NCBI GenBank assembly: GCA_029891345.1 | Contig: CM056994.1 | Location: 136,220,457-136,284,456, forward strand | DNA from: Dryococelus australis | Lineage: Eukaryota; Arthropoda; Insecta; Phasmatodea; Phasmatidae | Length of the DNA: 64,000 nucleotides | Direction: 5' to 3' | Part shown: positions 1 to 10,364 of the stretch, one piece after another | How the letters are laid out: each line of letters starts with the position of its first letter | Numbering within the stretch: the stretch's first letter is position 1 | The notes under the pieces: generated by a model | Told to the model about the DNA's origin: nothing | Seen by the model: only the letters and a program-made list of their open reading frames with translations | Database searches by the model: none | Made by a program: the position numbers and the translations under genes

Positions 1-243
1 AAAGGGATGGTTGCCCTTGTTCGTGTGACATTGCAGGCAGTTGCCAGCTCTCATGGTCATTTCCGTGAGGACACACACACAATATAAGTTTTAAATTTTA
101 TACAACAGCATTGAAAGTTTCGAAGTCAAGCAAATTAATGTAAAAAAATGGTATGTTTAATTGGGCATGCTGATTATCCGCGATTTTGCATTATCCGCGG
201 TATTCGCCCCTGCAATTACCGCGGATAATCGGGAGTTAACTGT
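1..243. mobile_element. Terminal part of a pogo/Tigger-like DNA transposon
   Basis: The right edge, read on the minus strand, begins CAGTTAACTCCCGATTATCC directly after a TA dinucleotide. It then continues with repeated ATTATCCGCG blocks (around 170-235). TA targets and termini rich in ATTATCCG-type motifs are typical of pogo/Tigger elements of the Tc1/mariner superfamily. The insertion interrupts a Harbinger transposase remnant at 244, so it is younger than that element. The rest of the element would lie left of the window, and no transposase is visible here. Assignment rests on terminus style only. Confidence 0.45.
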
Positions 244-513
244 ATTCCTGTTGCTATCAAGAATTAAATTGTTTTCAATTTTATGTAGCAATTCCAAAGT
301 GGTCTGTTTCGAAAGACGGAACCGCATCTTAAATTTCTCATCATATAGGTCCTGGAAAGGATACTGTTTCCTCATATACCGTCTTGGCCTAGGTACTTCA
401 TGGAAAAAAGTGTTGCTGAAAAACAGTTTCCATTTAATCAAGTTCATGTTCTCGTTTATTTTCTGAAGAATACATTGTGATAAAAATAATTTGCTTATAA
501 GTAACAACCACAA
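244..513 (-). pseudogene. PIF/Harbinger (HARBI1-like) transposase, N-terminal fragment
   Basis: The minus-strand reading contains a basic stretch VPRPRRYMRKQYPF, then FKMRFRLSKQTTLELLHKIE and a region ending DSNRN. This order matches the N-terminal region of HARBI1-like nucleases, where an F-x-x-x-F-R-[ML]-S-K helix is followed by a D-x-N-R-N segment. In the family the DDE nuclease domain follows, but here the reading runs straight into a pogo-like terminus at 243, so the catalytic half is absent. The hydrophobic residues upstream of the basic stretch are probably not part of the original protein. The remnant cannot be functional. The 514-760 bases beyond it hold nothing I recognise. Confidence 0.6.
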
Positions 514-1269
514 TAGGAGTTACAAGATCACTATTAGGGTGGCCCCTAGCTGACTATAGGGCACTTTCCTTTCATAGCACTACACTGCCCTGTGTGCATA
601 TGTCGAAGATATGTCTACACTAATTAAGCGGGAAAAAACTTGATCACTCACTCACTGTGGCATGTTGCATTGTCGAACGGTGTGGAACCTGGAGCAGACA
701 GCAGTTCCTCCAGGTACTGAACGCCCACTGGAACAAGCTTAACAAGTGCCCTCATGATGGGCTCGTTTAAATATGGAGATCTGAACTGTCCCTTGCTGTC
801 GGCCGGGGCGGTTGGGGACATTCCACCGGCTCTACCGGGAGTGGTTGGGAGTTACCGTTGAGATTGCTTGTTTGTGGTTTGTTTTGATTCCGGGAAAGCG
901 GTCTTCTTTCCCTAGCTTGTGACTGGATATCCGGCATTTCTCCCCTTTCGTAAATATGGTTTGCGGTGGCCACAGTGGTCCCGATCTAGCGGACTGTGAC
1001 AGGATATCTCGCTGGTGCTTGGGGCCCACTTCCCCCCTTGGGTCTCTATCTCATCTTTGAATTCGGTGGGGGTTGAGGGAAGGGTATGACTTGCAGACCC
1101 CGCTGTTCTCTGCAGTACGTTAGGCCCAGTTGGTGGAAGACAGCTTGTTTCCTGGCTGGCTGTGGTTGCTGCTGGGGGTGCCAGCTTTTTCGTTGGACCC
1201 GCAAGTGGGGTTAATGCGTGGTGGCCATCGAGTCTGCTGCAATGTGTGTCCATAGTGTCTGAGGGCATC

Positions 1270-1771
1270 TAGGCTTAGCCGTTGGAGGCAGTACTGGATA
1301 CGCCTTTCCTCTGCAACACTTCTCAGAGTTTCCCATGTATTGTCAGGCGTCCCTGCTCATCCCATCCCAGATATACCAGATGGCTATATCCACTAGGGTT
1401 TCCTTGGTACTGGTGACAGATATCGGAGTGGAGGGCTTAGGTACCCATATCCTCCATTTTGCACGAGGTTGACCATTGCGGGACCACTCTACATCATTTC
1501 AGACCTCAAAGCGTTTAGGGTGCATCATGAGTAGCCCCTGTATTTCGAGGTCTCGTTGGTGGACGGCAATTTGATCTTTGCTGATTTGCAACTGTAGCAG
1601 TCGGATGTGCTCTTCCAGGCCAATTTCCAGTGGTTGAGGTGGTACCAAGCGATCCAAGTTGACTGAGACTCTACGTTTGTGGCCTAAGTAGACTCTACAC
1701 CGGCTGTGATCCATTACACATTTCTCTTGGTCGAGCCAGGGGTGGTCGAGGATGACCATTTCCTGGAGCAA
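1270..1771 (-). pseudogene. Protease tail fused to pre-integrase linker and integrase zinc region (copy A)
   Basis: The reading begins VILDHPWLDQEKCVMDHS, the segment after the retropepsin active site in Ty3 polyproteins (a [VI]LG[YM]PWL-type motif). It then jumps to LEEHIRLLQLQISKDQIA and LLMMHPKRF, which in copy B lies after the reverse transcriptase, and on to YIWDGMSRD and CCRGKAYPVLPP, the end of the integrase HHCC region. The protease active site, all reverse transcriptase motifs and RNase H are gone. The join between protease and linker is in frame, so an internal deletion happened here. An amber stop precedes the Cys-Cys pair. Confidence 0.65.
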
Positions 1772-2086
1772 TAAATTTGGCAGCGCTGGTTATTTTCTGA
1801 AGTGTTAAATTCAGGGTTATCCGTCTATCCATGGCGAGAGTACAGTTGGGCTTAGTCATGTGAACGGTTTTTAGTTGTGGTCATACAGTTTTACATTGTT
1901 CTGTGGTAAGAAGGTCACTACGCATAAAGTTTCTTGTGGCAGCAGAATCTAGCAGTGCTTGACCCTTTGGTTGTTTATGACGATTTCGACATGTGGTGCC
2001 TCGTGATTCCCATTCTTTCACATTGACTGGATTATGGGCCCTTTTATTCTACTTGTGTCGGCATTTTCCAACCAGGTAGGTTCCTT

Positions 2087-3060
2087 TCAGCTGGTTGGGA
2101 GTGGGTCACGGATTACCAGTTGCACCCCCTTCTTCTGTGTGAGCGCGTGGTGCCAATCTTTATGCATGTGATATCTGGGGCAGAACCAACACTTCAGGAG
2201 ATTATGCGCTGGCTGTGTCAGTGATGGTGCCTTGACCTCCTTTTCTTGAGGTTTCTCTGCTTCCGCAGACTTGCTTGTTTTCGGGCGTTCTAGACAGGCT
2301 TGCACCTGTATATTTCGCTCAATCTCATGTGCCCGGTCTACAAACTCTTCCACGACTTGCAGCTTGAGTATAATCAGGACGTTTCTTAATTGTGGCAGAA
2401 GCATCCATGTTATATATCGCACACAGGTTTCCTCCGTATCTTCCGGGAAGATCAGCTGGAACATTTGCACTTTGCTGCAAATGAAAAGTTTCCATTTCTT
2501 CTCCTAGGTTCTGGGTACAGCTATAAAATTCTGTGGCGAGGTTGGCTAGCACCTCTTCTCCAGTGAATTATGTAGCTAGCCTGTTCTGGAATTGCATCCA
2601 TCCAATGACGAACACTTCGTGTTTTCCCCATCAGTCAAGTGGTTTGCCACTGAGGCTTCCTCGGGTTTGTTTAATCCACTGTTTTGGTAGTACCTCCTGC
2701 TCTTTGAATGCTCTTTTGCAGTCTGCGAGGAAAATGAGCGGGTCTTCGTGTGTACAGCCCGTGAAGTCAAAAATCTGTAGTTCCCCTGTCAAACGGCTGG
2801 ATTCTGTTTTCTGACTGTGTCCGGGGTTGTGTGGTCGGTATTCGGCGGCCCGCTGACAGATTTCGCACCTGTATACCATTCCCAGTTGGGTCACCTGATG
2901 CACAGATGATGAAACATTTCAGCACAGACAATACATTGCACTGTGTATGGCCCTTTTTCTGAGCAGGACACCCAGATACAATAGGCCGTCTGTCTTATCT
3001 GGCAGTCTTCGCAGCGGTACTCTAGATCGTCGGTGTAGCGAACTATATCATCCCAGCCTA
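2087..3060 (-). pseudogene. Ty3-type gag with PHD-like zinc cluster and zinc knuckle (copy A)
   Basis: Reading downward from about 3020, an YRCEDC pair is followed by CIVCAEMFHHLC, which fits the C-x2-C-x4-H-x2-C core of a PHD finger. A one-frame shift then gives YRCEIC, the last C-x2-C pair. Next comes a capsid-like region (2903-2500, with LTGELQIFDFTG and CTHEDPLIFLADC), then a gag tail containing VRYITWMLLPQLRNVL and a zinc-knuckle relic CWFCPRYHMHKDW whose final cysteine has become tryptophan. The protein would coat the retrotransposon RNA in cytoplasmic particles. Stops and frameshifts at about 2900 and 2500 make it a pseudogene. The same layout in copy B supports the domain order. Confidence 0.6.
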
Positions 3061-3203
3061 GACAGGCATAATGTAACTGGTGCTGACCATGTGCACATCC
3101 AATTCGGTGAACCTATTCTCTGAGACGTTCTGCCTTGGCACAGTGGTTGCTTATAGGAGAGTCCATGGCTTCTTCGGCGTGCTCGTTCGATACCTCGTGT
3201 GCG

Positions 3204-3801
3204 TCAAGACATCTTTGGGGGTATTGAGTGCCATGGGATGTTTACAGACTCCCCGAAGTCTAGTTTGAGTTTCTCTAAGTGAGCCCTAGCTAGTTCTCGC
3301 CTCGGAGTCATGCTGGCCTGGTTCGGTCTAACTTTTTTCAAAATTATGTCAGGCGCCAAAAAGTACCCTCCCTTGACACGTGACAATCTCGGCCGATTGG
3401 CTGCCCAGGTTTCTGGGATACTTGTTTGATGCTAGGTAAGTTGCGGGTGGCTATTCGTCTCTGAGCACTGGAGTCAGACCGGAGTACAGTACTGGTCTAA
3501 TAGGCCGCTCGGTTGACACAAAGTCTGGCTCTGGCAGTTTCACTCTGCGTGGTGCAGGCTTAGGTGGTGGTACAGAGTTAACGCTAACGGGGTGATGTGT
3601 CTGTCCTGCAGGTGACTTTACTAACACTGTTCCATCTGCCCTAGTAGCACTTGACTGGAGGGTGGGGTGTATGTGTGAGGTGCTAAGGTTCGTTATTGGC
3701 ATGGAGCTACTAGGTACAGTTGGAGTGCAGGAGACCCTTCGCCAAACAGGATTTCTGCACCAATGGATGTTATCATTCCGTAACACGGGTGGGCAGCTCA
3801 A
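3204..3801 (-). pseudogene. Retrotransposon gag-side N-terminal segment (copy A)
   Basis: A proline- and serine-rich reading (3801 to 3451) ends in KLPEPDFVSTERPIRPVLY, and a second frame (3386 to 3204) holds RAHLEKLKLDFGESV. The LPEPDFVS block recurs on the plus strand near 37.46 kb, next to an LTR of the related family. This supports its being the start of the element's first reading frame rather than chance. I do not recognise a named domain. Frameshifts separate the pieces, and position upstream of the zinc-cluster gag is the main argument for the call. Confidence 0.4.
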
Positions 3802-3955
3802 AAATGGTGGTATGCGTTACAGTTGATACTGGAACAGTGAGCTGTCTTAGTAAATCAACTTGTTCATGAGGACTCAGTAGCCTGAACCTGCTGGGAAGGA
3901 GGTACAACATTGTGATAAATAAACAGACGTGGATGTAAATAATTAACTTCATCAT

Positions 3956-4540
3956 AAAAACAGTCCACAGTTAAAGCGTATAAGTAATGCACATAAAATA
4001 TTTGAAATCACGCCTGTGCATGCACGTGCACGCCCATGCATGCAGGCACGTTCACACCCACACACACAGCAACTCCACTTTACATGCAGCTGTTAACGAA
4101 ACACACGTAACAGTACATTAATATTGAAAAACTTATCACGTCTCATTCACGGTAAAAGATGACAATAAGCATCAGCTGACAATGTTTTGAGCAAAATGAA
4201 AATGGTGGCACAGTTTGCCGATGGCTTCCGCTAAGAGAGCTATAATCACTCAGTCACCCTCTCTATGTTTATTATATAGCTCGTTGGTACAAGCCCAGCA
4301 ACTAGATCCTTGGTGCGAGAGGCATAGTGAAGAGCTGTAGGATCTAGGCATCATACTTGTGGCGGCATCCTGTGGCATACTGTTGTATTCGCCATGGGCC
4401 TCTTGCATGGTCCCGGTGGCTCATCGGGCGAAAATGACTTCAATTATTGGGTCCCGGATCGGTAGATAAAACAATCTCATAGGCGGCGGCTGCGACTCAA
4501 CTCCGTTGACAACTGCTAATGACCAAGTTGCAATGATGAG
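3956..4540. other. No gene seen; CA/GCAT-rich DNA
   Basis: The stretch holds short alternating CA and GCATG-rich sequence around 4010-4075 and an unrecognised, locally GC-richer block at 4200-4510. I found no coding frame, LTR or terminal repeat that I could defend. Confidence 0.4.
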
Positions 4541-4559
4541 TAGCAGTAGTTTGTTAATA

Positions 4560-5000
4560 TATATTGAAAGACGTCATGCATCAATTTATACTTTCCACAT
4601 GCAAAATTTGGTTTAACTAGACCAAACTGTGTGGTAGATACACCAAATAATCTTAAAATATCTGTATAACTACAATTTTGAAAACAAGTGCCTCATCAAT
4701 TAAAATCACATATGTTTACATGGGTTATTATAGTAATACTACTTACATGCAAAATGTGGTGTTAATTGGTTAAGTAGTTTTTGAGATATGATGTTAACAT
4801 TTATTTTTTCATGTAGGGCTATCTACAAAATGACAGACCAACACCAATAGCTATTTCTAAATTCAATTCTTACAGGAAGCACTGTCCACATACGAAATTC
4901 AGTTTAAATTGGTTAATTGTGTAATGTTTTGTGAGCGATGACTCAAATGGAGTTCACTATAAACATTAGCTCAAACTAGCTCAGTTTGAAAGTAAGATAT
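4560..5000. repeat. Diverged tandem repeat, about 150 bp period
   Basis: A block of the type ACATGCAAAATTTGGTTTAA recurs with changes at about 4598, 4746 and 4892. Each copy is followed by a TTGGTTAA-type segment and, in the clearest copy, TTTTTGAGATATG. The wording of the units resembles the ~270 bp repeats at 18.0-19.3 kb, so both may descend from one satellite-like family. Copies are heavily decayed. Confidence 0.45.
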
Positions 5001-6110
5001 ACGCTGAAATGAAAAAATTTTGTTGATAAACCTGAGCGCCAAAAATAAATAAATAAAATGATGAAGCAGTAAACTGTTCACTGAATATTTATTGCCATTT
5101 CTTCTACAATATCTGCATACAAAAAATATTGATCACTCATAGCAGGGAAAACAAGACGGAATCGCAGCCCGTTAATGTTCACTTTAAAAATTGCTCACTT
5201 TGAGAATAATTAAACCAAGAAGGGAGAGAATCACTACTTTCTCTCCCAGCACCCAAATGACTCCTTACACCAGCGGGAATAAATTTAGAAGATTTTAAAT
5301 GTCCAAAACATTAAGAAATGTTGAAGTCACTGGCGCTGCCGGTGTGAGTTACGATGGTCACTTGCTGCTCCTCTCTAAACAAGTGCTTCTCGACTTCTGT
5401 CAACTTCTTCTGTTACTATCAAGGGTCATAATCCCTGCTCTATGTATCAATTGAAAGTTTCATCATCTGAATATGACCCAATCGTTGCATCGCGTGGTAC
5501 GGTAATGTCTAAAAATAGCAAAAAAAAATGTGGATATGGCTCTGGAAATGTAATGTTATACTCATGTGGCATGTCACGTCAGCCAAATATAACCACCTGC
5601 ACTTTCCTTATTTCATAATGTATCGTAACACGACAGCTACACGTCAAGCTTACTAACCCAATGAAAAAGTGCAAAGTCATCCTATGATGTTTGCTACTAC
5701 TGTTGAATGACAAATAAAATAATAAAATTTGGAAAATTTTAATATATAAAATAATAAACAAATTATTGTGGCCACGATAGTCTAAATACTGAGAGGGTTA
5801 CCATCACTTACAAAATATAGAAAAATTTAATATTTCCCGAAAATATAAATTACTACAACTGCAACTTTACAAATGGTTTCAGAGATATTACATAGTGCCC
5901 TACATTTTTTAAGGCTACCATTTAGAAAGTACATGTCCAGCATAGTCAAAAACTTAAGTCAGAGGTCCTTACTAAGTACTTGATGGGACAGAGTATGGTG
6001 AAATTCATTTCAGGCAGTCAAAATGTTTTAGAGGGGGATTGTGAGAGAGAGAGAGAGAGACAAACACACACACGGGAAAGTTATCTACTGATCTCATAAG
6101 CATTTATAAA
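5001..6110. other. No gene seen; AT-rich DNA
   Basis: AT-rich sequence with a short GA/CA microsatellite near 6043-6075. No coding frame with family resemblance was seen on either strand. Confidence 0.4.
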
Positions 6111-6113
6111 ATC

Positions 6114-9100
6114 AATGGGCAGGAAACAGAAAGTTTCACCAGACTGGACAGATCTCTTTACAAACAATATTACAAGGAAAAGGAACTGAAGTGACTAAAA
6201 CCAGGTAAAACAGACTTCAGGACAGCATGTGTGGTATGTCAGACTGATCTTAATGTTCAGAAAGGTTGTTGTAAAGATTTTAGGTGTCAAACCATAAAGA
6301 TGCCACCAAGTAACCTAAACAAAGAATCAATTTTGTCCACGAGTACACATCTTAAGTCAAAAATGTCATCTTCGAATGTTCAGGATGAAGTGAAACCATT
6401 GCACAAGTAGCTTCGCAGACTAACAGAAAAAGTTGTACTCTCATCCCTAGAAAATGTCCAAGTTGCTTAAGTTATCTCTGTTCTTCTTGTGTGAGCAGCA
6501 CAGGAAAGATGTCATAGTTCATTGCATGCACTAACAACAATTCATTTAGCAGCTTCCCATGCCAGTATGAAGCTATCACAATGTCTATGAGAATTGACCA
6601 GAAGAATGTGTATTTATTTTAGTCTTGCATGGCAAAGAAAAGATCATTACTGTCATGCTTCAGAACTACAATGTCAAGTGACAATTACTCGGAGCACAGA
6701 GAGTCTATGTTTACCATGAAACTGCTATCTCATATTGCTGGAACCATGCTCATTGGACAGTGGCCAGCAATAGGCATTGTTTGACGAATTAAATCAGAAC
6801 TTGGGACAAGGCAAGTTGGAGTTTGATGACTTAAATGTAGGAACAATCTTGAGTCAGCGAACCATTGTCCTTGCACTCTGATGCAGCCAAACTAAATTTC
6901 CTCTTTCTTCAGGCAGTACTGCCACAATTTACAAAATTCAATGTGTCATGTTTTAGAAAGAACACCAATCTATCCACAGTCTTTACTAAAAAATGTGTGT
7001 TCTTCGATACTTCATTTAAAGTTTTGTACAGTTTGAAATTCCCCAAAAATGTGATATCACTGAAATTAAGTACAAAAAAGACAGAAATTTCATAGGCCAC
7101 AAGACAAGAAGTTTTTTCAGGCAAAATGTATATCTTCTTCACACGCATGCTCGCACACATGCACATGCACACAAACACACACATATATAAGCGATGGGTC
7201 ATTCAATACTTTAATACCTCGATACCCCTCGATAATGGGCCGTATCAAAAGTATTGAATATCGTGACGTGCATATTGATACTTTTATTCAATACTTTTTA
7301 TCGACACGTGTATATGGCTTGGTCCGCCATTTTCCTTATTGTCACGAAGCGGCACTGTTTATTTTCGTCCTGCGTTTACTAATTTCGAAAAGCCCGTGGA
7401 GTGTCGTATTTATTTAATGAAACAGATAATTATTTTGTGTAGATAGCAGAGGAACATGTAGAAAGGATTGCAATAGTACAACATGATTTCAGGAGTTGCA
7501 AATAGGAACTAACATGAAGTCAGTGTGTATTGTAAATATGATGTTTTGAAAGTGTGTATTGTAAACAATGTATTTTGAATAGGTTATTAGAAAGTTTTAA
7601 AGGTACGTGGCTTAAAAAACACATCATTTCAACTCTGTTTTGCAGTGTAAAAATAACACTTTATGTTATGGAAAACGAACTTCACCAAAAATATTTACGT
7701 CCCGAATGTGTTTAGTATTTGAATTACCGTACGAACTACATATTTATCATGTTTTCTTTCGGTGAGGTTAAAACTTGACAGTTTCTATAATAATTTTAAT
7801 GTTTATTTCTTGCTAGCACATTTTCGACTCCTCCAATATAACAATATGTAATTAAAGATGATGAAGTCTCGTAAGGAAAAGTGCACAAAAATGCCGCCTC
7901 ATGAAATATGTTAAACTAAAGTCTCTCCCAACCCCATCCAATCCACTGGCAATTAAATTAATGGAGGTCCAGCAGTATGACTTCGCTATAACAAAAATAA
8001 GGTAGGTTGAAATGGTAACCTACATTGATAATAGCATTTGTTTATACTCATTGATTCATTCATATGAATAGCAGCTGTGGCACAAGTACACTGTGGACAT
8101 GCTAAGTTTCTAGCACTGTCAAAATTTAGTGAACTTATGTTCGGTATTCTGAAAGCAAGTACACTTTTTTTCTACATGCCATTTGTGTTTACAACTAGTA
8201 TTTCATATTTATTTTACATGTTTAAGTTGTCCACAATCTGTGAAAATGACAAATTCAAAACAACAAACAGAATAATAACTTGATATCACTTCCCGTAGTG
8301 GAAGAATTGCTATTGTTTTTTATCCGGCGATAAACAATTCCCACATTTCCTCTATCTGGTCTTAATCCAGAAAAAAATGTAATGGCTGATGTGTTTTTTT
8401 TATATCATACAAATATTTATAATTTTTTAGCACTTGACAGGCCTACAGCTAAGTTATATTAATTTCAAATTTGTTTCCATCATCTCTAATATGATCTGGT
8501 GTGATTTTTCTTTTATTTCAAACCTAATCATAAATTTGGTTGAGAACAATCAATATGTAGTTTACAAAAATTTGATTGCATTATTGAAATATTTTTACTC
8601 AAGAGTATCAAGTATTGAAAGTATTGCGGGTATCAAACTGAAAACTGTATTGAGTATAGAGTATCAAAAATATGGTATTGTCCCACCCCTATCTTTTGCC
8701 AGTGTGAGCAGTTTCTATGAGAAAGGAACAGAATAACTATCGTTTCTTGCCCCATAATGATGATTTATTGAAAAAAATGGTCAATTTGGATCCTATGCAC
8801 AGATCATCAGTGGACTGACAGAAAGTTGAAGCACTTTTGGTTAGGTTTCCAAATGTGATTTATGACCAAGAAAGAAACGTGCTGCAAGAAGAATTCATCC
8901 CATACTCATTGAGGGCACCTTAGGGAATTCAACTGTGGTATAAATCGACTACACTGGCACACAGCGTCACAAACCAAAGAAAATGGGTAATAATTTTTTT
9001 TACTGCGTTCTAGCCAGGCTAAGACAATGCTCTTTCTGTCACACAGCAATGCTGCTGTTTTCAGCAATGTGAAAATAGTCAATACTGCCAACAGGTCCAA

Positions 9101-9215
9101 GGCACTAATGCTGAATACATTGATGTATTGCCACAACAGGAGGAAAGACTTGAGACAAGAGTTCACACATACTGATGAAATCAGGAAAAAAGCTACGAAC
9201 TTGACTTGACTAATC
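6114..9215 (+). pseudogene. hAT-like transposase (BED/ZNF862-type), interrupted and decayed
   Basis: The plus strand starts near MGRKQKVSPDWTDLF (6118), followed by a zinc-finger-like CVVCQTDLNVQKG (about 6230), as in the N-terminal BED-like finger of this transposase-derived family. FLQAVLPQFTKFNV lies at about 6903-6944. After a 1.5 kb insertion the frame resumes with SFYEKGTE, NLDPMHRSSVD (8784), LLVRFPNV, LQEEFIPYSL and finally LFLSHSNAAVF (9030), the SHSNA element of the C-terminal dimerisation region. Such proteins act in the nucleus as cut-and-paste transposases or their domesticated relatives. Many stops and frameshifts show it is dead. Order and spacing of five motifs support one original gene. 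Confidence 0.6.
7188..8691. mobile_element. Non-autonomous hAT element inserted in the hAT-like pseudogene
   Basis: The left end reads TAAGCGATGGGTCATTCAATAC and the reverse complement of the right end reads TAGGGGTGGGACAATACCAT, an imperfect terminal inverted repeat of hAT style. Subterminal AGTATTGA/TCAATACTT words are repeated near both ends (7205-7300 and 8590-8680), a usual feature of hAT ends. The flanking 8 bp (7180-7187 and 8692-8699) do not match, so target duplication is not supported. Internal DNA has no recognisable transposase; short frames such as 8077-8283 look accidental. Confidence 0.5.
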
Positions 9216-9220
9216 AACAT

Positions 9221-9855
9221 TTAAGTCAGTCTTACACAACATTTTTTGGGACAATCTGAACATGTACGGCATAAAAAAAACTAGAGTTATTATGGTAAGA
9301 TTCTTATTTGTATTTTTAAATAGTTAGCATTGTTTACTTTGTTAACACATGTGTATTACAATGGTATTGTTACAGGATTTTATGATTACGCTTGGTGGCA
9401 TCCCTGACCTAAACAATGTAACATATAGGACATAGGACATCTGAAAAGCACTTATGTCTATCATGACTAGATTCTACATTCCATAAAGTGACTGCAGCCA
9501 ATTTGGTACTGGTTTCTAAGAAGTGCCACATTTCCCAAAAGAAAATTAGTTTCTTGGGAAATGTAGTGTTGGCCTAGTGAAACAATAAGAAATTGGCCAC
9601 CAATCTGCTTATTGTGCTAACTATGGCAATTTGTACTTCGGTTCACTACAAACTGCCAAGCCACTGCATAAACTGACTGAGGCGGAAAGGAGATTTCATT
9701 GGAACACTGAGTGTGAAGTTGCTTATAGTAAACGCGAGGAAAATGTGCTATCTCCCCCAGTCACACCATATCACGTATGATAGCTGAAGCATTCTTCGAT
9801 AGAAGCTACCCCAAATACCTGGTTCACAAACAAATTTAGCATGCAACTTCAACCA
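9221..9855. other. No gene seen
   Basis: AT-rich spacer between the hAT-like pseudogene and the Penelope-like fragment. A short inverted match (GAAGTGCCACATTTCCCAA / TTGGGAAATGTAGTG, 9520-9570) could form a hairpin. I do not recognise its source. Confidence 0.35.
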
Positions 9856-10345
9856 CAGATCCTCAAACAAAGGTCAGGAACTCTGACATCCCTCTGGTTG
9901 TCTTCTACCACAAGGACATGGACAAATTCAGAACCATTCTCAACTGTGGACACAAAATTCTGGCCTCATCACCACTTACTCAAAACTTGTACTTCTAACT
10001 ACCCAGACGGGTCTTCAAATGCCCCCCAACCTTGGAAACAAACTGATGCACCCCAAATTACCACCCAATACCCCAGTCAGTAATATCACCACCCTCAGGT
10101 CTCAGCCTTGCAATAGCCCACGTTGCAACTCTTGTGCTATACACCAATCTTCCACCTCCTCTAACAGCAGGCTCACCAATCAGACTTACCCTATTCAGAG
10201 CAGCTACTACTATGCAACAGAAAATCTTATCTACCCACTACAGTATGTTCACTGAAATGGAAAGTACATTGGCCTTATCACCGATACTCAGACAGAATGA
10301 ATGGCAATAGAGTGGACACCAAACAAACCATAGTTGGGGCAAATG
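9856..10345 (+). pseudogene. Penelope-like element, C-terminal region with GIY-YIG remnant
   Basis: Across two frames the plus strand gives DIPLVVFYHKDMDKFRTIL (9876 on), then MPPNLGNKLMHPKL (10019), a cysteine cluster PCNSPRCNSC, and further on GKYIGLIT followed after a shift by RMNGNRVDTKQT. Penelope-like retroelements carry, after the reverse transcriptase, a PLV-x-x-YHP segment, a PPNL block, a C-x-x-P-x-C-x-x-C linker and a C-terminal GIY-YIG endonuclease, in that order. The endonuclease nicks target DNA for retrotransposition in the nucleus. Only this 3' part is present. Frameshifts and lost residues make it inactive. Confidence 0.6.
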
Positions 10346-10364
10346 TATATTTTGTAGCATCATA

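Larger units (their letters stand above)
900..3955 (-). mobile_element. Degraded Ty3 (Gypsy-type) retrotransposon, copy A
   Basis: Minus-strand blocks occur in the order gag N-terminal part, zinc-cluster gag, gag tail with zinc knuckle, protease, linker, integrase zinc region. That is the gag-pol order of Ty3 elements with one large deletion, because reverse transcriptase and RNase H are missing between the protease end and the pre-integrase linker. Every block has a recognisable partner in the plus-strand copy at 27.5-31.4 kb, so the two are diverged members of one family. No LTR was recognised next to either end. The tail at 900-1290 is open in part but not recognised. Confidence 0.7.

Noticed and set aside
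5930..6010. Minus-strand LCPIK-like reading as a possible terminal TIPRL exon
   Set aside because: Only a four-residue resemblance, no acceptor in the right phase and no continuing similarity.
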